From positions 62,001-126,000 of the forward strand of contig NC_014816.1 in assembly GCF_000175215.2 (NCBI RefSeq): 64,000 nucleotides of DNA, given 5' to 3'. Shown here piece by piece: positions 63,072 to 64,000 of this stretch. This stretch comes from Asticcacaulis excentricus CB 48 (GTDB lineage: Bacteria; Pseudomonadota; Alphaproteobacteria; Caulobacterales; Caulobacteraceae). The notes beneath the pieces were generated by a model that was given only the letters and a program-made list of their open reading frames with translations, was not told where the DNA came from and searched no databases. A program made the translations under genes and the position numbers. How positions within the stretch are numbered: position 1 is the stretch's first letter; every line of letters begins with the position of its first letter.

Positions 63072-63718
63072 ACCCGAACGGCCCTAAGCGCATCTATGTC
63101 TGCACCCTCAATTGCTGGCAGATGTGCTTCGATTACCTCGACAGGCCAGTCCCACCACCGGATGGCCAGAAGGTCGCCGATCACCTCTTCGCTGAAACGC
63201 TTGCGCACTGTTTTTGCTGGATTCCCAGCGGCGATCGTGTAGGGCGGTACGTCTGAGCTCACCACAGCACCCGTGGCGATGATGGCACCGTCGCCGATGG
63301 TCACGCCAGGCATAATGATCGCCCCATAACCTATCCAGACGTCGTTACCGACAGTGGTGTCTCTTGCCGGCAGCTCACCATAGTCAGCCATGCGTTCAGG
63401 ATTGAAGACGCGGAAGGGATAGGTCGAAAAGCCGCTCATCGGATGATTGGCTGACGAAGTAATGAAGGTGGTGCCGTGGGCGAACTGACAGAATTTCCCG
63501 ATGGTCAGTCGTTCTTTGGAAAATGGAAACAGATAGGGCGCCAGCACGCTCAGCGGATCGTCAGGCATCTGAAAATGGCTGAAATAGCTGTAATCCCCGG
63601 CGCTGAATTGCGGGTGAGACACAGCCACGTTGAGATGTACGGTGTTGGTTACCGACTGACCATCGGGCAAGGTGATGGGGTTGCGCTTCGTCGCGTCCAA
63701 ACCGATGAAACGAGCCAT
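63068..63718 (-). CDS. CatB-related O-acetyltransferase (hexapeptide repeat)
   Basis: A 216-residue left-handed beta-helix acyltransferase of the xenobiotic/Vat type. Motifs: NVAVSHPQFSAGDYSYFSHF, ITSSANHPMSGFSTYPF (the catalytic His in the NHPM segment), VGNDVWIGYGAIIMPGVTIGDGAIIATGAVVSSDVPPYTIAAGNPAK in outline (hexapeptide turns). Known relatives acetylate chloramphenicol, streptogramins or sugars; substrate here unknown, and resistance should not be assumed. Confidence 0.9.
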   Translation of the reverse strand: MARFIGLDATKRNPITLPDGQSVTNTVHLNVAVSHPQFSAGDYSYFSHFQMPDDPLSVLAPYLFPFSKERLTIGKFCQFAHGTTFITSSANHPMSGFSTYPFRVFNPERMADYGELPARDTTVGNDVWIGYGAIIMPGVTIGDGAIIATGAVVSSDVPPYTIAAGNPAKTVRKRFSEEVIGDLLAIRWWDWPVEVIEAHLPAIEGADIDALRAVRV

Positions 63719-63761
63719 GGAACACCTCTTTGAGAGCTATGCCCGAAAACCGTCTCCAGCG

Positions 63762-64000
63762 TCAGGGCACCAGCCAGAAACCAAACCGCGAAATCGGATG
63801 CGCTATGTCCTTAAGCGGCCAGCCCTGCTGTGACGCCAGCGCCTTCAGCGTGCGACGCGGTGCCAGCACCCAGCAGCGTTGCGACAGGTGCCAGCCGTCC
63901 TGGCTATGAGACTTCGGGATGAAGTAAAGGTCGTGGGCGTCCATTTCGATGCTTTCGATCTGATCGAGCCGTAAAACCTTGCCGTCAGGCGCGGAAAACT
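63762..64000 (-). CDS. Unknown protein, C-terminal part only
   Basis: The minus-strand frame is open from the window edge to TGA at 63762, about 78 residues. It reads DGKVLRLDQIESIEM, DLYFIPKSHSQDGWHLSQRCWVLAPRRTLKALASQQGWPLKDI in outline and ends FGFWLVP. An internal ATG at 63944 is probably not the start, because coding-like sequence continues beyond it. No family is recognised; the gene begins outside the window. Confidence 0.6.
   Translation of the reverse strand, partial: FSAPDGKVLRLDQIESIEMDAHDLYFIPKSHSQDGWHLSQRCWVLAPRRTLKALASQQGWPLKDIAHPISRFGFWLVP

Noticed and set aside
63068..63718. Antibiotic-resistance acetyltransferase
   Set aside because: The fold is that of CatB/Vat enzymes, but such hexapeptide proteins often act on sugars, and nothing in the context supports resistance.

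Overview
This window looks like a chromosomal stretch of a GC-rich alphaproteobacterium, most likely Caulobacteraceae and possibly Asticcacaulis-like. The taxonomic call is inference. It rests on the hrcA-grpE, dnaK-dnaJ and ubiE-ubiB neighbourhoods, a lipoprotein of the type annotated in Caulobacter as CC0125/CC1285 family, an AmgK/MurU cell-wall recycling pair beside AddAB, an alphaproteobacterial-type heat-shock promoter before dnaK, and a DUF6065 protein. Most of the sequence is ordinary core genome. Two accessory blocks and one small scar hold nearly all the unusual material.

Layout. 1-6.1 kb: end of hrcA, grpE, a secreted dienelactone-hydrolase-like protein on the other strand, dnaK behind a sigma-32-type promoter, dnaJ and dapB. 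6.1-16.5 kb: coaBC-dut with a small membrane protein; a divergent lipoprotein whose C-terminal half resembles secreted RNase toxin tips; a GGDEF-EAL protein; corA; a chemotaxis receptor; ubiE-ubiB; and an EF-hand protein. 16.5-24.4 kb (accessory block 1): an intact IS256-family element with an 8-bp target duplication, an orphan BrnA-like antitoxin, a truncated HigA-like antitoxin, a MNT-HEPN fusion, an IS110-family recombinase with long non-coding flanks, an orphan RHS C-terminal tip with a probable membrane immunity protein, and a thioredoxin-fold membrane protein. 24.5-36.5 kb: a compact operon (acyltransferase, tsaE, amgK, murU, addB, addA) with repeated ATGA overlaps, then trxA, a lipid-kinase-like protein and a metallophosphoesterase. 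36.6-45.1 kb: LysE exporter, OmpW, a 24-codon ORF with a self-complementary leader and strong terminator, ftsK, a GlmM carrying an N-terminal helix-turn-helix extension, and glmS.

45.1-48.9 kb (accessory block 2): two directly repeated ~150-bp IS21-like MITEs bracket a two-gene cassette encoding a possible ADP-ribosyltransferase toxin and a small partner. The second MITE begins 8 nt inside what looks like the start of a hipA gene and leaves hipB orphaned. An intact IS66-family element with an 8-bp target duplication follows. 49.1-64 kb returns to core and metabolic genes: an acyltransferase of the FemAB/CelD type, a GH78 rhamnosidase, a ROK regulator with a prolyl-tRNA deacylase, a LysR/SDR divergent pair, a PadR/siderophore-interacting pair, a degraded AbrB-Doc toxin-antitoxin scar, rimM, fsa, rimO, a CatB-like acetyltransferase and one gene running off the window.

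Working together: the chaperone genes form the DnaK machine. AmgK and MurU recycle MurNAc while GlmM and GlmS make the UDP-GlcNAc precursor de novo. AddA and AddB form one recombination nuclease. UbiE and UbiB serve ubiquinone synthesis. No tRNA, rRNA or CRISPR array was recognised.
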